Part shown: positions 50,710-62,188 of the stretch, piece after piece | How positions within the stretch are numbered: position 1 is the stretch's first letter | Layout of the letters: the number at the start of each line of letters is the position of its first letter | NCBI RefSeq assembly: GCF_025200925.1 | Contig: NZ_CP104174.1 | Location: 4,216,001-4,280,000 of the forward strand | Reading direction: 5' to 3' | Source of the DNA: Bradyrhizobium sp. CB1015 | GTDB lineage: Bacteria > Pseudomonadota > Alphaproteobacteria > Rhizobiales > Xanthobacteraceae | DNA length: 64,000 bases | Translations under genes and position numbers: made by a program | Notes under the pieces: model-generated | What the model was told of the DNA's origin: nothing | Seen by the model: only the letters and a program-made list of their open reading frames with translations | The model's database searches: none

Positions 50710-51612
50710 ATGTTCGCCCTGACGTTTCTCGGGACATCGGCAAGCGTTCCCTCAGCGGAGCGCAACCATCCGGCGCTGCTCGTGGAAGCCGCAGGCAAGC
50801 GCGTCCTGGTCGATTGCGGCGAGGGCACGCAGCGCCAGCTGCTGCGCAGCGGCGCCGGCTTCCGGCGGCTCGACCGCATCCTGCTCACCCACGCGCATCT
50901 CGACCACGTGCTCGGCATCCCCGGACTGTTCTCGACGCTCGGTCTGCGGCAGAGCTCCGACACGATGACCATTCACGGCGGGCAAGGCACGCTCGACCTC
51001 GTCATCCGCATGCTCGCCGGCCTGTGGGGCGCGGGCAGGGCGCCGATCGCCGTCGAGTTCGCAGCGCTGACCGAGGGACCAGTCATCGACGCCCGTGAAT
51101 TCACCATCGATTGTTTTCCCGTCCGCCACCGCGACACCGACAGCTTTGGCTTCGTCTTCCAGAGCCCCGCGCGCCGTCATCTGCGGCCCGATCGCCTCAT
51201 TGCGCTCGGTGTCCCCGACGGTCCCTTGCGCGGCGAGTTGGCCGCGGGCCGATCGATCGTGCTTGCCGACCGAGCCATCGAACCGGAAGACGTCCTGGGT
51301 CCGCCGAGCGGCGGTAGCAAGCTCGTCGTGATCGGCGACACCGAGACCACCGAGGGGCTGTCGCGATACGTGGCCGGTGCCGACATGCTGGTGATCGAGG
51401 CGACGTTCCTCGATCGCGACGCCCCGACCGCGCGGAATTACGGCCATCTCACCGCGGTAGAAGCGGCCTCCTTTGCGGCCACGAACAAGATCGGACAGCT
51501 CGTGCTGACGCATATGTCGGGACGCTACGAGGACGCGGAGATTCTCGCCGAGGCGACAAGAATCTTCCCGGACACCCGGATCGCCGCAGACTTCGATCAC
51601 ATCATCGTCTGA
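50710..51612 (+). CDS. RNase Z-like metallo-beta-lactamase fold hydrolase
   Basis: A 300-residue protein with the HxHxDH motif THAHLDHVLGI (His61, His63, Asp65, His66), LVIGDTETTEGL and LTHMSGRY in the order seen in RNase Z / ElaC. RNase Z removes tRNA 3' trailers. Here a tRNA gene encoding its own CCA lies 155 bases downstream, where such processing is less needed. An arylsulfatase-like role is the other family possibility. Confidence 0.75.
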   Translation: MFALTFLGTSASVPSAERNHPALLVEAAGKRVLVDCGEGTQRQLLRSGAGFRRLDRILLTHAHLDHVLGIPGLFSTLGLRQSSDTMTIHGGQGTLDLVIRMLAGLWGAGRAPIAVEFAALTEGPVIDAREFTIDCFPVRHRDTDSFGFVFQSPARRHLRPDRLIALGVPDGPLRGELAAGRSIVLADRAIEPEDVLGPPSGGSKLVVIGDTETTEGLSRYVAGADMLVIEATFLDRDAPTARNYGHLTAVEAASFAATNKIGQLVLTHMSGRYEDAEILAEATRIFPDTRIAADFDHIIV

Positions 51613-51767
51613 TCAAACGGCCCCTGACCCGATCGTCATGCAGCGCTTGCCAGCCCAGATGCGAGCGGGTAGAACGCTGCCACGCCTGAGCCGTGATTTG
51701 CGCGCTGCGCTTCCGGCCACAGTCGAACAAGATCAGGCAAGCCTTTGAATTTGTTCGACTATTCCGT

Positions 51768-51841
51768 TGGGGAATGGTGTAACGGTAGCACAACAGACTC
51801 TGACTCTGTTTGTCTTGGTTCGAATCCAGGTTCCCCAGCCA
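51768..51841 (+). tRNA. tRNA-Gln (anticodon CTG)
   Basis: A 74-base tRNA with encoded CCA. The acceptor arms TGGGGAA and TTCCCCA pair fully. The anticodon stem ACAGA/TCTGT encloses the loop CTCTGAC with anticodon CTG. The T arm CTTGG-TTCGAAT-CCAGG is standard. No integrase or repeated attachment half is seen next to it. Confidence 0.95.
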
Positions 51842-52009
51842 GTTCCAGGCGCTTTTCGACGGCGTGAATTCAAGGCGCTCGGGCTTAGACGCCCGGCTCA
51901 TCGCCGCCTCGCCACGCGCGGCGGTTTGCCTCACATGACATTCGCACAGCCAAGTCGGATCGCAGCATGCTCCATCGTCCTTGGGCTGGACAATTCAAGG
52001 AGATCCGCA

Positions 52010-52372
52010 ATGCCCTATGTCGATGGTTTCGTTCTCGCCGTACCGAAGGACAACATCGAGGCCTACAAGGCGCTGGCGAAGACCGCCTGCGCGATCTGGA
52101 TGGAGCACGGCGCGCTCGATTATGTCGAATGCATCGGTGACGACGTTCCCTATGGAGAGCTCACCTCGTTTCCGCGCGCGGTGATGGCGAAAGAGGACGA
52201 GATCGTGGTGTTCGCCTGGATCGTCTATCGGGATCGGGAGAGCCGCGATGCCGTCAACAAGAAGGTGATGGCGGATCCGCGGCTGAAAATGGAAGGCATG
52301 CCCTTCGACGGCAAGCGCATGATCTATGGCGGCTTCACGACGCTGCTGCGGGCGGGCGACATCGCGACGTGA
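52010..52372 (+). CDS. DUF1428 family protein
   Basis: A 120-residue protein recognised as DUF1428, a dimeric ferredoxin-like alpha/beta barrel fold related to antibiotic monooxygenases. It starts MPYVDGFVLAVPKDNIEAYKALA and ends KRMIYGGFTTLL, both family-typical. AAGGAGATCC precedes the ATG. The catalytic role is unknown. It is a single gene, convergent with the IalB-like gene. Confidence 0.82.
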   Translation: MPYVDGFVLAVPKDNIEAYKALAKTACAIWMEHGALDYVECIGDDVPYGELTSFPRAVMAKEDEIVVFAWIVYRDRESRDAVNKKVMADPRLKMEGMPFDGKRMIYGGFTTLLRAGDIAT

Positions 52373-52382
52373 GGTGTGCCCG

Positions 52383-52961
52383 CTACTTGATCTTGTCGTA
52401 GGCCGCCGCGAAATCGCCGAGCGGCATCGGGATCGCGATCGTCTCCTTGGCCATGTTCTGGAACGAGACCTTCAGCTGCTTGCCCGAGCGCAAGGCCGCG
52501 AGCAGGTCCGGCGCCATCGGGGTCGAGGCGTAGCAGCCGCGGTTCTCGCAGGTCTGGATCTGGAGGTCGAACATCTTGCCTTCATCGACCTGGAGCTTGG
52601 CTCCGACGGGAAGGTTGAGGCCGAGCGGCAATTGCAGAAGCGCGATCGGCGTGCGGGTGTCGGGCGCGATGCGGATGTTGATCAGGACGACGGTCTGGCC
52701 GGTCTTGGTCAGCACCGCGTTCTGCTCCATCGCACATTCGAGCGGCGCGTCACGGCTTGCGCTGGTGCAGCGGACGATCCAGCCGGGCTGTCCGGAAGCC
52801 CCGTCAGCCTGCGCCTGCGTCGGGGCAGGCGCGGGCTGCGCGGCTGCGGCAGGCGCTGCGCTCTTCTTGGCGCCCTGCTGGGCATGTGCGGCGCCTGCTG
52901 ACAACAGGACAGCAGCGGCAAGGGCGACAAGTCTGGATTGCAGAGGCATGGGAAACCGCAT
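52383..52961 (-). CDS. IalB-family invasion-associated locus B protein
   Basis: A 192-residue exported protein: signal peptide ending near AHAQ, then an Ala/Pro/Gln-rich linker and an IalB domain with WIVRCTSASRDAPLECAMEQ and CENRGCYASTPM, giving two Cys pairs. In Bartonella, IalB aids entry into red cells; rhizobia carry many paralogs with unknown envelope roles. An alternative start at 52949 would shorten it by four residues. Confidence 0.8.
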   Translation of the reverse strand: MRFPMPLQSRLVALAAAVLLSAGAAHAQQGAKKSAAPAAAAQPAPAPTQAQADGASGQPGWIVRCTSASRDAPLECAMEQNAVLTKTGQTVVLINIRIAPDTRTPIALLQLPLGLNLPVGAKLQVDEGKMFDLQIQTCENRGCYASTPMAPDLLAALRSGKQLKVSFQNMAKETIAIPMPLGDFAAAYDKIK

Positions 52962-53009
52962 TTGCGAGCCGGGGCCTCGCTGTAGCGTCGCGGCAGGCGC
53001 GGCGCAAGC

Positions 53010-56000
53010 TTACTCGGCGGCTTCCTTGACGCTGCCGTGCTCGGGCGTCTCCTCGCCTTCGTCGCCCGAGCCGCCCCAGGTCGAGAACCAGTTGTTGAGC
53101 TTGTCGAGATAGAGATAGACCACCGGTGTGGTGAACAGCGTCAGCGCCTGGCTGACGATCAGGCCGCCGACCATGGCGTAGCCGAGCGGCTGGCGGATTT
53201 CGGCGCCGGTGCCGTGGCCGAGCATGAGGGGCACGCCGCCGAGCAGGGCCGCCATCGTCGTCATCATGATCGGGCGGAAGCGCAGCAGCGCGGCCTGGCG
53301 GATCGATTCCTCAGGCGTCTTGTGCTCGTCGCGCTCGGCGGCAATTGCGAAGTCCACCATCATGATGCCGTTCTTCTTCACGATGCCGATCAGGAGGATG
53401 ATGCCGATCAGCGCGATCAGGCTGAAGTCGAAGCCGGCCGCCATCAGGATCGCGAGCGCGCCGACGCCGGCCGAAGGCAGCGTCGACAGGATCGTGATCG
53501 GATGGATGTAGCTCTCGTAGAGAATGCCGAGGATCAGATAGACCACGACGAGCGCGGCGAGGATCAGGAGCGGCACGGTGCCGAGCGACTGCTGGAACGC
53601 CTGCGCGGTGCCCTGGAAGCTCGAATTCAGCGTCGCCGGAGCGCCGAGCTCGGCCATCGCACGCTGCACGGCCTCGGTGGCCTGGCCGAGCGCGACGCCT
53701 TGCGCGAGATTGAAGCTGATCGTGATCGACGGGAACTGGCCCTGATGGCTGATCGAGAGCGGGCGGACCGGATCAGTGGTCCAGCTCGCGAAGGTCGACA
53801 GCGGCACCTGGTCGCCGGTCAGCGGCGATCTCAGATAGAGCTTGTTCAGCGTCTCGAGATCGCCCTGCATCTCCGGCAGGACTTCCAGGATTACCTTGTA
53901 GGTGTTGAGCTGCGTGAAGTACTGCGTGACCTGCCGCTGTCCGAAGGCGTCATACAGCGTGTCGTCGATCAGCTGCGGTTGGATGCCGTAGCGGGCAGCG
54001 GTGTCGCGGTTGATCTTGAGCTGGACCGTCGTGCCCTGCGTCTGCTGGTCGGTCGCGACGTCGCGCAGCTCCGGCAGCGTCTGCATCTTGGCCAGGATCT
54101 TCGGCGCCCATTCGTTGAGCTCGTCCAGATTGGCGTCTTGCAGCGTGAATTCGAACTGAGTGCGTGTGGGTCGGCCGCCGAGCCGCACGTCCTGGGCCGC
54201 TTGCATGTAGAGGCGGGCGCCCTGGACCTTGTCGAACTGCGGACGCAGGCGCGCGATGATCTGCTGGGCCGATGCCTCGCGCTCATTGCGTGGCTTCAGC
54301 GTGATGAACAAATTGCCGTTGTTGCCGGCACGGCCGCTGCCGCCGATCGACATGGCAACGCTGGCAACGTCAGGATCGGCCAGGATGATCTTGCCGAGTT
54401 GCTCCTGGCGTCTCACCATCTCCTTGAACGAAATGTCCTGCGAGGCTTCAGACGTGGCCGTGATCAGGCCGACGTCCTGCTGCGGGAAGAAGCCCTTGGG
54501 GATCAGCACGAACAGGTAGACCGACAGGCCGAGCGTGACGAAGAAGATCGCGAGCGTGGTGCGCCGCCAGGCCAGGGCGTGGTCGAGCACGTATTCATAG
54601 CCGCGCAGCATGCCGTCGAAGGCGCGCTCGCTCCACTGATAGAGCTTGCCGTGGGTGACCTCGCCATGGGCGCGCAGGAAGCGCGAGGCCATCATCGGCG
54701 TCAGCGTCAGCGACACGAACATCGAGACGAAGATCGTCATCGCCAGCACGATAGCGAATTCGCGGAACAGGCGCCCGATGATGCCGCCCATCAAGAGCAG
54801 GGGAATCAGCACCGCGACCAGCGAGATGCTGATGGAGACGATGGTGAAGCCGATTTCCTTGGACCCCTTGAAGGCGGCCTCCATCGGCGAGTCGCCTTCC
54901 TCGATGTAGCGCGTGATGTTCTCGAGCATCACGATGGCGTCGTCGACGACGAAGCCGACCGCGATGGTGAGCGCCATCAGCGACAGATTGTCGAGCGAAT
55001 AGCCGGCCACCCACATCAAGGCGCAGGCACCCAGCAGCGCCAATGGCACCGTGACCGTCGGAATGACCGTCGCCCAGAAGCTGCGTAGGAACATGAAGAT
55101 GACCATGACCACGAGGGCGATGGTCAGCAGCAGCGTGAACTGGACGTCCTCGACCGCGGCGCGGATGGTCGTGGTGCGGTCGCTGATGAGCTCGATCTTG
55201 ATCGCGGGCGGGATCGCCGCCACGAGGCGGGGCAGGGTCGCCTTGATCCTGTCGACGGTCTCGATGACGTTGGCGCCGGGCTGCTTGAAGATCACCAGGA
55301 ACACGCCGCGCTTGCCGTTCGCCCAGGCCGCCTGCTTGGCGTCTTCGGCGGCGCTGACCGCCTGGCCGATGTCGCGGATTCGCAACGGAGCGCCGTTGCG
55401 ATAGGCGACGATGATGTCGTTCCAGTCCTTCGCGTGCGTGAGCTGGTCGTTGGCGTAGATCGTATAGGCCCGCTTCTCGCCGTCGATATTGCCCTTGGGG
55501 CTGTCGACCGTGGTGATCGCGATCTGGCTGCGGATGTCCTCCATCGACAGGCCCTTGGCGACCAGCTTTGCGGGATCGACCTGGATGCGGATGGAAGGCT
55601 TCTGCTGGCCTCCGATGAAGACCTGCGCCACGCCCGACAGCTGGCTGATCTGCTGGGCGAGCTGGGCGTCGACCGCGTCGCTGACGCTGGTCAACGGCAG
55701 CGTCTCCGATGTCGCCGACAGCAATAGGATCGGCGCGTCGGCTGGGTTGACCTTGCGGTAGGTCGGGGGCGACGGCAGGTTTTTCGGCAACTGGCCGCTG
55801 GCCGCGTTGATGGCGCCCTGCACGTCGTTGGCGGCGCCGTCGATGTTGCGGTTGAGGTCGAACTGGATGGTGATCGACGCCGTGCCCAGATAGCTCGTCG
55901 AGGTCATCTGGGCGATGCCCGGAATCTGGGCGAATTGCCGCTCGAGCGGCTGCGCCACGGACGAAGCCATCGTTTCAGGGCTGCCGCCGGGCAGGTTGGC

Positions 56001-56153
56001 GGTGATCTGGATGGTCGGAAAGTCCACCTGCGGCAGCGGCGCGACCGGAAGCAGGGGATAGGCGACCAGGCCGACGAAGAGAATGCCGGCCATCAGCAGC
56101 GAGGTGCCGATGGGATATCGGATGAAAGGTGCCGAAATCCCGCCCTCGGTCAT
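53010..56153 (-). CDS. RND efflux permease of the MdtB/MdtC-like group
   Basis: A 1047-residue inner-membrane pump. FIRYPIGTSLLMAGILFVGL, the relay helix SLMALTIAVGFVVDDAIVMLENITRYIEEG and the second-half IGIVKKNGIMMVDFAI are all canonical. YPIGTSLL and the IGIVKKNGIMMVDFA form are typical of MdtB/C-like rather than AcrB pumps. Its start overlaps the adaptor stop by 4 bases. No second permease gene or outer-membrane channel is adjacent, so it probably works as a homotrimer. Confidence 0.86.
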   Translation of the reverse strand: MTEGGISAPFIRYPIGTSLLMAGILFVGLVAYPLLPVAPLPQVDFPTIQITANLPGGSPETMASSVAQPLERQFAQIPGIAQMTSTSYLGTASITIQFDLNRNIDGAANDVQGAINAASGQLPKNLPSPPTYRKVNPADAPILLLSATSETLPLTSVSDAVDAQLAQQISQLSGVAQVFIGGQQKPSIRIQVDPAKLVAKGLSMEDIRSQIAITTVDSPKGNIDGEKRAYTIYANDQLTHAKDWNDIIVAYRNGAPLRIRDIGQAVSAAEDAKQAAWANGKRGVFLVIFKQPGANVIETVDRIKATLPRLVAAIPPAIKIELISDRTTTIRAAVEDVQFTLLLTIALVVMVIFMFLRSFWATVIPTVTVPLALLGACALMWVAGYSLDNLSLMALTIAVGFVVDDAIVMLENITRYIEEGDSPMEAAFKGSKEIGFTIVSISISLVAVLIPLLLMGGIIGRLFREFAIVLAMTIFVSMFVSLTLTPMMASRFLRAHGEVTHGKLYQWSERAFDGMLRGYEYVLDHALAWRRTTLAIFFVTLGLSVYLFVLIPKGFFPQQDVGLITATSEASQDISFKEMVRRQEQLGKIILADPDVASVAMSIGGSGRAGNNGNLFITLKPRNEREASAQQIIARLRPQFDKVQGARLYMQAAQDVRLGGRPTRTQFEFTLQDANLDELNEWAPKILAKMQTLPELRDVATDQQTQGTTVQLKINRDTAARYGIQPQLIDDTLYDAFGQRQVTQYFTQLNTYKVILEVLPEMQGDLETLNKLYLRSPLTGDQVPLSTFASWTTDPVRPLSISHQGQFPSITISFNLAQGVALGQATEAVQRAMAELGAPATLNSSFQGTAQAFQQSLGTVPLLILAALVVVYLILGILYESYIHPITILSTLPSAGVGALAILMAAGFDFSLIALIGIILLIGIVKKNGIMMVDFAIAAERDEHKTPEESIRQAALLRFRPIMMTTMAALLGGVPLMLGHGTGAEIRQPLGYAMVGGLIVSQALTLFTTPVVYLYLDKLNNWFSTWGGSGDEGEETPEHGSVKEAAE

Positions 56154-57331
56154 TGCCGTCGTACCTTGTTCTGGGCCGGATCCGAGCTTGCCACCGCCGT
56201 CGACACCAGGCTTCCGGGCTGGACCTTGAACTGGCCGCCGACGATCACCTGCTGGCCGGGGCTCAAGCCTTCCTCGATGACCGAACGTCCGTCGATGCCA
56301 TAGCTGACCTTGACCTTGTGCAGCTCGGCCTTGTTGTCCTGATTGACCGTGTAGGCGTACAGCCCGTTGGTGGAGTGCTGGACCGCGTCATCGGGAACGA
56401 CGGTCGCATCCTTCAGCGTTCGCATCAGGAGCCGCGTCGAGACCGATTGGCCCGGCCACAGCGTGTTTTCCTTGTTGTCGAACACCGCCTTGAGCCGGAT
56501 CGTGCCGCTGGTCGTGTCGACCTGGTTGTTGATGACCGCGAGCTTGCCCTCGGCCAGCGTCTTCTTGCCGTCGGTGGTGAAGGCGATCACCTTGAGCGCG
56601 CCGGCCTTCTGGCCTTCGCTGATATAGGGGAGCTGGTCTTCCGGCGCGGTGAAGATCACCGCGATCGGCTCGACCTGCGAGATCGTGACGATAGCGGTCT
56701 GCGAGGAAGCGTTGACGATGTTGCCGATGTCGACCTGACGCAGCCCCGCAACGCCGGTGATCGGTGCCTTGATCTGGGTGTAATCGAGCTGGGTCTGGGC
56801 GTTGGAGATCGCGGCATCATCGGCGGCGATCTGGGCGGTGAGCTGAGCGACGGTGGAGCGCTGGGTGTCGACGCGCTGGGCGGTGGCGAATTCGCCGAGC
56901 TTGGTGGCGCGCTGGAGCTCGAGATTGGCGTTGGCGAGACTGGCCTCGTCCTGCGCCTTCTTGGCCTTGGCCTGGTCAAGCGCGGCCTGATAGGGGCGGG
57001 GATCGATCGAGACCAGCAGATCGCCCTGCTTGACGATCTGGCCTTCCCTGAATTCGAGCTTGTCGATCTGGCCATCCACACGGGTTCGGACCTGGACCGT
57101 GTTGAAGCCCTGAACCGTGCCGAGACCGGTGAGATAGACCGGAAAGTCGGTCTTCTGGACCGGTGCAACGCTGACGGGGACGGCGGAGGGGCGAGGCGGT
57201 CCTTTTTGAGCGGTTTGTGCGGACTGGGCTTTTCCAGCCTCGGACGAGCCGAATGTCTGCCAACCATAATAGCCGGCGGAGGCCACTGCCGCACTGATCA
57301 GAAGCCAAAGGATCGGCCGGGACTTTTTCAT
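56150..57331 (-). CDS. RND efflux adaptor, MdtA-like
   Basis: A 393-residue adaptor with an N-terminal signal anchor (ILWLLISAAVASAGYYGW), lipoyl halves (VRTRVDGQIDKLEFREGQIVKQGDLLVSIDPRPY and TQIKAPITGVAGLRQVDIGNIV) and the MdtA-type VIFTAPEDQLPYI segment. It is translationally coupled to the permease. A TTTACA hexamer and a TATTAT-like box upstream (minus strand, about 57400-57430) could be the promoter, overlapped by TACAC-N11-GTGTA. Confidence 0.86.
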   Translation of the reverse strand: MKKSRPILWLLISAAVASAGYYGWQTFGSSEAGKAQSAQTAQKGPPRPSAVPVSVAPVQKTDFPVYLTGLGTVQGFNTVQVRTRVDGQIDKLEFREGQIVKQGDLLVSIDPRPYQAALDQAKAKKAQDEASLANANLELQRATKLGEFATAQRVDTQRSTVAQLTAQIAADDAAISNAQTQLDYTQIKAPITGVAGLRQVDIGNIVNASSQTAIVTISQVEPIAVIFTAPEDQLPYISEGQKAGALKVIAFTTDGKKTLAEGKLAVINNQVDTTSGTIRLKAVFDNKENTLWPGQSVSTRLLMRTLKDATVVPDDAVQHSTNGLYAYTVNQDNKAELHKVKVSYGIDGRSVIEEGLSPGQQVIVGGQFKVQPGSLVSTAVASSDPAQNKVRRQ

Positions 57332-57703
57332 GTCGTCTCGTGTCGGCTCGCATGCCCTCGGCTATGAATATCGGGGCAATCGTACGGTTCCATATGACGT
57401 ATAATACACGCCAACTTCCAGTGTAAACAGCACTATCAGTTGAGAATCCTAAACAATTGGAAAGCTTTGCACCGTGTAGGCAGCTCGCTGACGCGGCGGT
57501 GTGCAGTGCTGCATTTTCCCGTCGCGACCGCTCGGCGTGCCTTCTTGCGCGGCACGTGCAGCGGTGTGCTCGAGGCCGATCGGCTTCGCTCCGGGCCGTG
57601 GTTCGGATCAGCCGCAAGAACGGTTCTAAGTTGCGTCGTGGCCGTTTCGGTTGTCAGGGATTTCGGCATCGGCCATATCGGCGCCGCATCAACGGAGCGA
57701 AGC
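57332..57703. other. Long gap with no convincing gene
   Basis: This 372-base stretch has open frames, but none with a family match or good ribosome site. Its left part carries the likely promoter of the adjacent efflux operon. The rest shows no repeat or clear operator. Confidence 0.4.
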
Positions 57704-57943
57704 ATGGACGAGCTGAACGGCAAGCTGATCGCGTGCCAGATTCTGATCACGGGATTGATCGCGCGTGTCGCCAACGAGCACCGCGATCCCTTGCGCTTCC
57801 TCACCGACTTTCGCGACGAGATCAAAGCCGTCGTCAACGGCGTCAACATCGCCGGCATGGACAGCACCGATCGTGTGCGCGCCGTTGCGCAGAAGACCGT
57901 CGACGAATTGTTCTCGCTGATGAAGCCGCCGAGCAGCGACTGA
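57704..57943 (+). CDS. Small hypothetical protein, 79 residues
   Basis: A soluble helical protein (CQILITGLIARVANEHRDPLRFLTDFRDEIKAVVNG) with an acidic start and polar tail. The ATG at 57704 follows a CGGAGCG site. It stands alone between the efflux operon and the iron-uptake operon. Similar short helical proteins occur in rhizobia, but I do not know the family's role. Confidence 0.6.
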   Translation: MDELNGKLIACQILITGLIARVANEHRDPLRFLTDFRDEIKAVVNGVNIAGMDSTDRVRAVAQKTVDELFSLMKPPSSD

Positions 57944-57969
57944 GAGCGGTGCGCGATCGCTGCATTGTT

Positions 57970-58020
57970 TTAGAACGAGTCCAGTCTCGTCTTAGAACGA
58001 TTTCAAACTGCAGCTTAGAA
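57970..58020. promoter_or_regulatory. Three phased TTAGAA repeats, Irr-type iron control element candidate
   Basis: TTAGAA occurs at 57970-57975, 57992-57997 and 58015-58020, spaced 22 and 23 bases. TTAGAA is the conserved half of the Irr iron-control element in Bradyrhizobium; the right halves here (such as TTTCAA) are degenerate. The repeats lie 115-165 bases upstream of the TonB-dependent receptor gene. Confidence 0.5.
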
Positions 58021-58134
58021 TCGTTTTGATCTGGACTGATTCAAGGGTTCTCGCGAGCGCCCCGCATTGACCCGTTATTTTGCGGCCGATACCAACAGCC
58101 GATCGTTCGTTCGATTGAATGAGCGAACAGGAAG

Positions 58135-60546
58135 ATGGGGCGTTTGGTAATGGGGCAGGTGGTCGCACCGAAGTCGTTGCGTTCGGTCGTAGCGTTCGAT
58201 CCGACGGATGAGAGGTCCGCGGGCGTTTCCGGCAAAAAAGTTTCAGCGGTCGCGAGCTTGATCGCGGTGGCGTCGGTGTCGAGCGGCGCGCAGGCGCAGC
58301 AGTCGAACCTGCCGCCGGTGACAGTCGATGCTCCGGTCGAGCGTCCGCGTCCGACGGCCTCGAAGCCTTCGCCCGAGCAGGTCCGTGCCCGCAACGCGCT
58401 TCGCCGCGCCGCGCCGCGCCAGCCGGTGCAGCAGGCGGCGCCCGCCACGCCGTCCGGCGCTCCCGACGGCAATCCGTACGCGGATCCGGCTGCACCCTAT
58501 AAGGTCGATCACGTCCAGGCCTCGGGCAAGTTTCCCGAGAAGATGCTGAACACGCCCAAGACCATCACCGTGCTCAGCAAGGAGGTGCTCGAGGACAAGA
58601 ACGCCACGACGCTGAAGGAGATCGGGCGCTCGACCGCAGGCGTGACGCTCGGCTCGGGCGAGGGCGGCAATGCGTTCGGCGACCGCTTCTTCATCCGCGG
58701 CTTCGACGCGCGCAACGACGTCTTCATCGACGGCATCCGCGATCCCGCCGTTTCCATCCGCGAGAACTTCTTCACCGAGCAGATCGAGATTCTGCGCGGA
58801 CCGGCATCCTCCTATGCCGGCCGCGGCACCGCCGGCGGCGCCATCAACATCGTCACCAAGCAGGCCGGCGACGTCAACTTCAAGCGGATCGACAGCGAGT
58901 TTGGCACCGACATGACCAAGCGCGTCACGCTCGACGTCAACCAGGTCATCGACCCGACCTTCTCGGTGCGCACCGGCGGCCTGTTCCAGGACGCCAACGT
59001 CGCCGGGCGCAACTACGTGACCGACAATCGCTGGGGCAGCTTCATCTCGACCAAGTACACCCCGACCACCGACATCAAGATCACGACGAACTACGTCCAT
59101 ACCGACCTCAGCGGCTATCCCGATTTCGGCGTGCCCTATTACAAGCAGGGCAACGTGCCGGTGACGTCGGCGGGCATTCCGCGCGGCAACTGGTACGGCT
59201 TCCTCAACCGCGACTTCCAGACCGCGCGGCAGGATTTCGGCACCGGCACCATCGAGTACAAGGTCAACGAGGCGATCACGCTGACCAGCAAGGTGCGCGG
59301 CGAGCACTCGCTGCTCAACTACATCGGCACGCTGCCGCAGAACCCGAATACGACCAGCCCCAACCCGCTGCTCTGGACCACGACGGCGAGCGCGCAGAGC
59401 CGTTACCAGAACGTCGACGTATGGGCCAACCAGAACGAGGCCACGTTCAAGCTCGACACCGGCGGGGTCAAGCACACGGCGGTGTTCGGCGTCGAATATT
59501 CGAACGAGAACATCTCGATCGATCGTTACGCCGGTCTCGCGTCCGAACTGTCCGGTTCCGCCTTCACCAGCACTGGCGCGGTGACGGGGGTCAATCTCTA
59601 CTCCCCGCAATACACCAACATTCCCTTCGGCATTCCGTCACTCGTAGGAAATCCGACCCGCTACGGCGTCAACACCAGCAGCGTGTACGTCATGGACACC
59701 GCGAACTGGCAGGACACGATCATCGTCAACGGCGGTGTCCGCTATGACGGCTACAGCCAAAGCGCATCCAACAATGCGAACTATCTGAAGCAGAATTCCG
59801 ATCTGGTGAACTATAACGTCGGTGTGGTCTACAAGCCGATGTCGATCGGCAGCGTCTATGCAGCCTACGCGACTTCGGCCAATCCGTTCGGGTCGGAGCT
59901 GGATGCGACCGGCACCGAATACGGCGGCGTTCCCCCCAACTCGACCACCTTGCTCGGGCCCGAGCGCAACAAGGCGATCGAGGTCGGCACCAAATGGGAG
60001 CTTGCGGATCGCCACTTGCTGGTGACCGGTGCGCTGTTTCAAACCACCAAGGATAACGCGCGCGAGACCGTCAACAACCTGCTCACATCGGGTGCAGCCT
60101 ACAGGATCCAAGGCATCGACATCGAAGCGGAAGGCAAGATCACCGACCGCTGGAGCATCTTCGGCGGCCTGGTGCTGATGCAGTCGAAGGTCACGCAGAG
60201 CGGCGTTGCTTCGAATCTCGGGCTGCAACTTGCCAACATTGCCCACCAGTCGTTCAGCATGCTCACCAAGTACAAGTTCGACGATGGCTGGGAGCTTGGC
60301 GGCCAGGCGGTGTATCGCTCCAAGGTCTATGGCGGCACGTTCGCGGCCAACACCAACGAGCTGCCGAGCTATTGGCGTTTCGACGCGTTCGTCGAGAAGA
60401 AGATCGACCAGAACTGGAGCATGAAGTTCTACGCGCAGAACCTGACCAACAAGCTCTATTACGACTCGTTCTATCGCAGCAACGTGCCGTTCGTGGCGGT
60501 CGCGCCGGGACGGGCGTTCTACGTCGTGACGACAGCGAAGTTCTGA
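58135..60546 (+). CDS. TonB-dependent siderophore receptor, catecholate type
   Basis: An 803-residue outer-membrane receptor. A signal region ([16 protein letters not shown]) sits about 45 residues in, so the true start may be the later ATG at 58150. A TonB-box-like LPPVTVDAP follows. The plug has [37 protein letters not shown] and [19 protein letters not shown]. The C-terminal barrel ends with an aromatic residue (TTAKF). Plug features resemble Fiu/CirA-like ferric-catecholate receptors. It heads an operon with hydroxylase and TonB-system genes. Confidence 0.85.
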   Translation: MGRLVMGQVVAPKSLRSVVAFDPTDERSAGVSGKKVSAVASLIAVASVSSGAQAQQSNLPPVTVDAPVERPRPTASKPSPEQVRARNALRRAAPRQPVQQAAPATPSGAPDGNPYADPAAPYKVDHVQASGKFPEKMLNTPKTITVLSKEVLEDKNATTLKEIGRSTAGVTLGSGEGGNAFGDRFFIRGFDARNDVFIDGIRDPAVSIRENFFTEQIEILRGPASSYAGRGTAGGAINIVTKQAGDVNFKRIDSEFGTDMTKRVTLDVNQVIDPTFSVRTGGLFQDANVAGRNYVTDNRWGSFISTKYTPTTDIKITTNYVHTDLSGYPDFGVPYYKQGNVPVTSAGIPRGNWYGFLNRDFQTARQDFGTGTIEYKVNEAITLTSKVRGEHSLLNYIGTLPQNPNTTSPNPLLWTTTASAQSRYQNVDVWANQNEATFKLDTGGVKHTAVFGVEYSNENISIDRYAGLASELSGSAFTSTGAVTGVNLYSPQYTNIPFGIPSLVGNPTRYGVNTSSVYVMDTANWQDTIIVNGGVRYDGYSQSASNNANYLKQNSDLVNYNVGVVYKPMSIGSVYAAYATSANPFGSELDATGTEYGGVPPNSTTLLGPERNKAIEVGTKWELADRHLLVTGALFQTTKDNARETVNNLLTSGAAYRIQGIDIEAEGKITDRWSIFGGLVLMQSKVTQSGVASNLGLQLANIAHQSFSMLTKYKFDDGWELGGQAVYRSKVYGGTFAANTNELPSYWRFDAFVEKKIDQNWSMKFYAQNLTNKLYYDSFYRSNVPFVAVAPGRAFYVVTTAKF

Positions 60547-60548
60547 CC

Positions 60549-61234
60549 ATGTTGACGTGCTTGCCTGGCGTTCTCAGCAAGGATGATGTGGCGGATTTCC
60601 GCCGCATCATGGACGCCAGCGAATGGGAGGACGGCCGCTCCACCGCCGGCGCGCAATCGGCGATGGTCAAGCGCAACGAGCAACTGCCCCCGGATAGCGA
60701 GGTCGCGCGCAAGCTCGGCAACCGCATCATCTCGGCGCTGACGTCCAACCCGCGCTTCATTGCGGCGGCGATCCCGCTGCAGATCTTCCCGCCCCTGTTC
60801 AACCGCTATGTGGCCGACAGCGGCCACCATTTCGGCCTGCACGTCGACAATGCGATCCGCGGCGACCGCCTGACCGGCCTTCGCATCCGCACCGACCTGT
60901 CGGTCACGCTGTTCCTCGCCGAGCCGGAAGATTACGACGGTGGCGAACTTGTGATCGAGGACACCTACGGCTCGCACGAAGTCAAGTTGCCAGCCGGGGA
61001 CTGCGTGCTCTATCCCTCGACCAGCCTCCACCTCGTCACGCCGGTGACCAGGGGAACGCGGGTTGCGTCTTTCTTCTGGCTTCAGAGCATGATACGGGAC
61101 GATCAAGCCCGGAGCATGATCTTTGACCTCGACACCGCGATACAGGCGTTGGTGGAACGGCTCGGGCGTGACGCTCCCGAAACGGTCAAATTGACGGGTA
61201 TCTATCACAATCTCATTCGCTACTGGGCCGAAGT

Positions 61235-61238
<4 letters not shown>
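60549..61238 (+). CDS. piuC: PKHD-type Fe(II)/2-oxoglutarate hydroxylase
   Basis: A 229-residue dioxygenase close to YbiX/PiuC. The metal site is GLHVDNA (His98, Asp100) with SLHLVTPV (His161), and Arg171 in [10 protein letters not shown] binds 2-oxoglutarate. The gene follows the receptor by 2 bases and overlaps exbB by 4 (ATGA). PiuC-type enzymes commonly pair with siderophore receptors and are iron regulated; a substrate is not established. Confidence 0.85.
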
Positions 61239-62185
<947 letters not shown>

Positions 62186-62188
62186 ACC

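Noticed and set aside
51768..51841. tRNA-Gln as an integration site of a genomic island
   Set aside because: No integrase, no direct repeat of the tRNA 3' end and no change in gene type are seen next to it.
53037..55088. Plus-strand frame of 683 codons opposite the second RND permease
   Set aside because: Shadow of the coding strand, as shown by the intact pump motifs on the minus strand.
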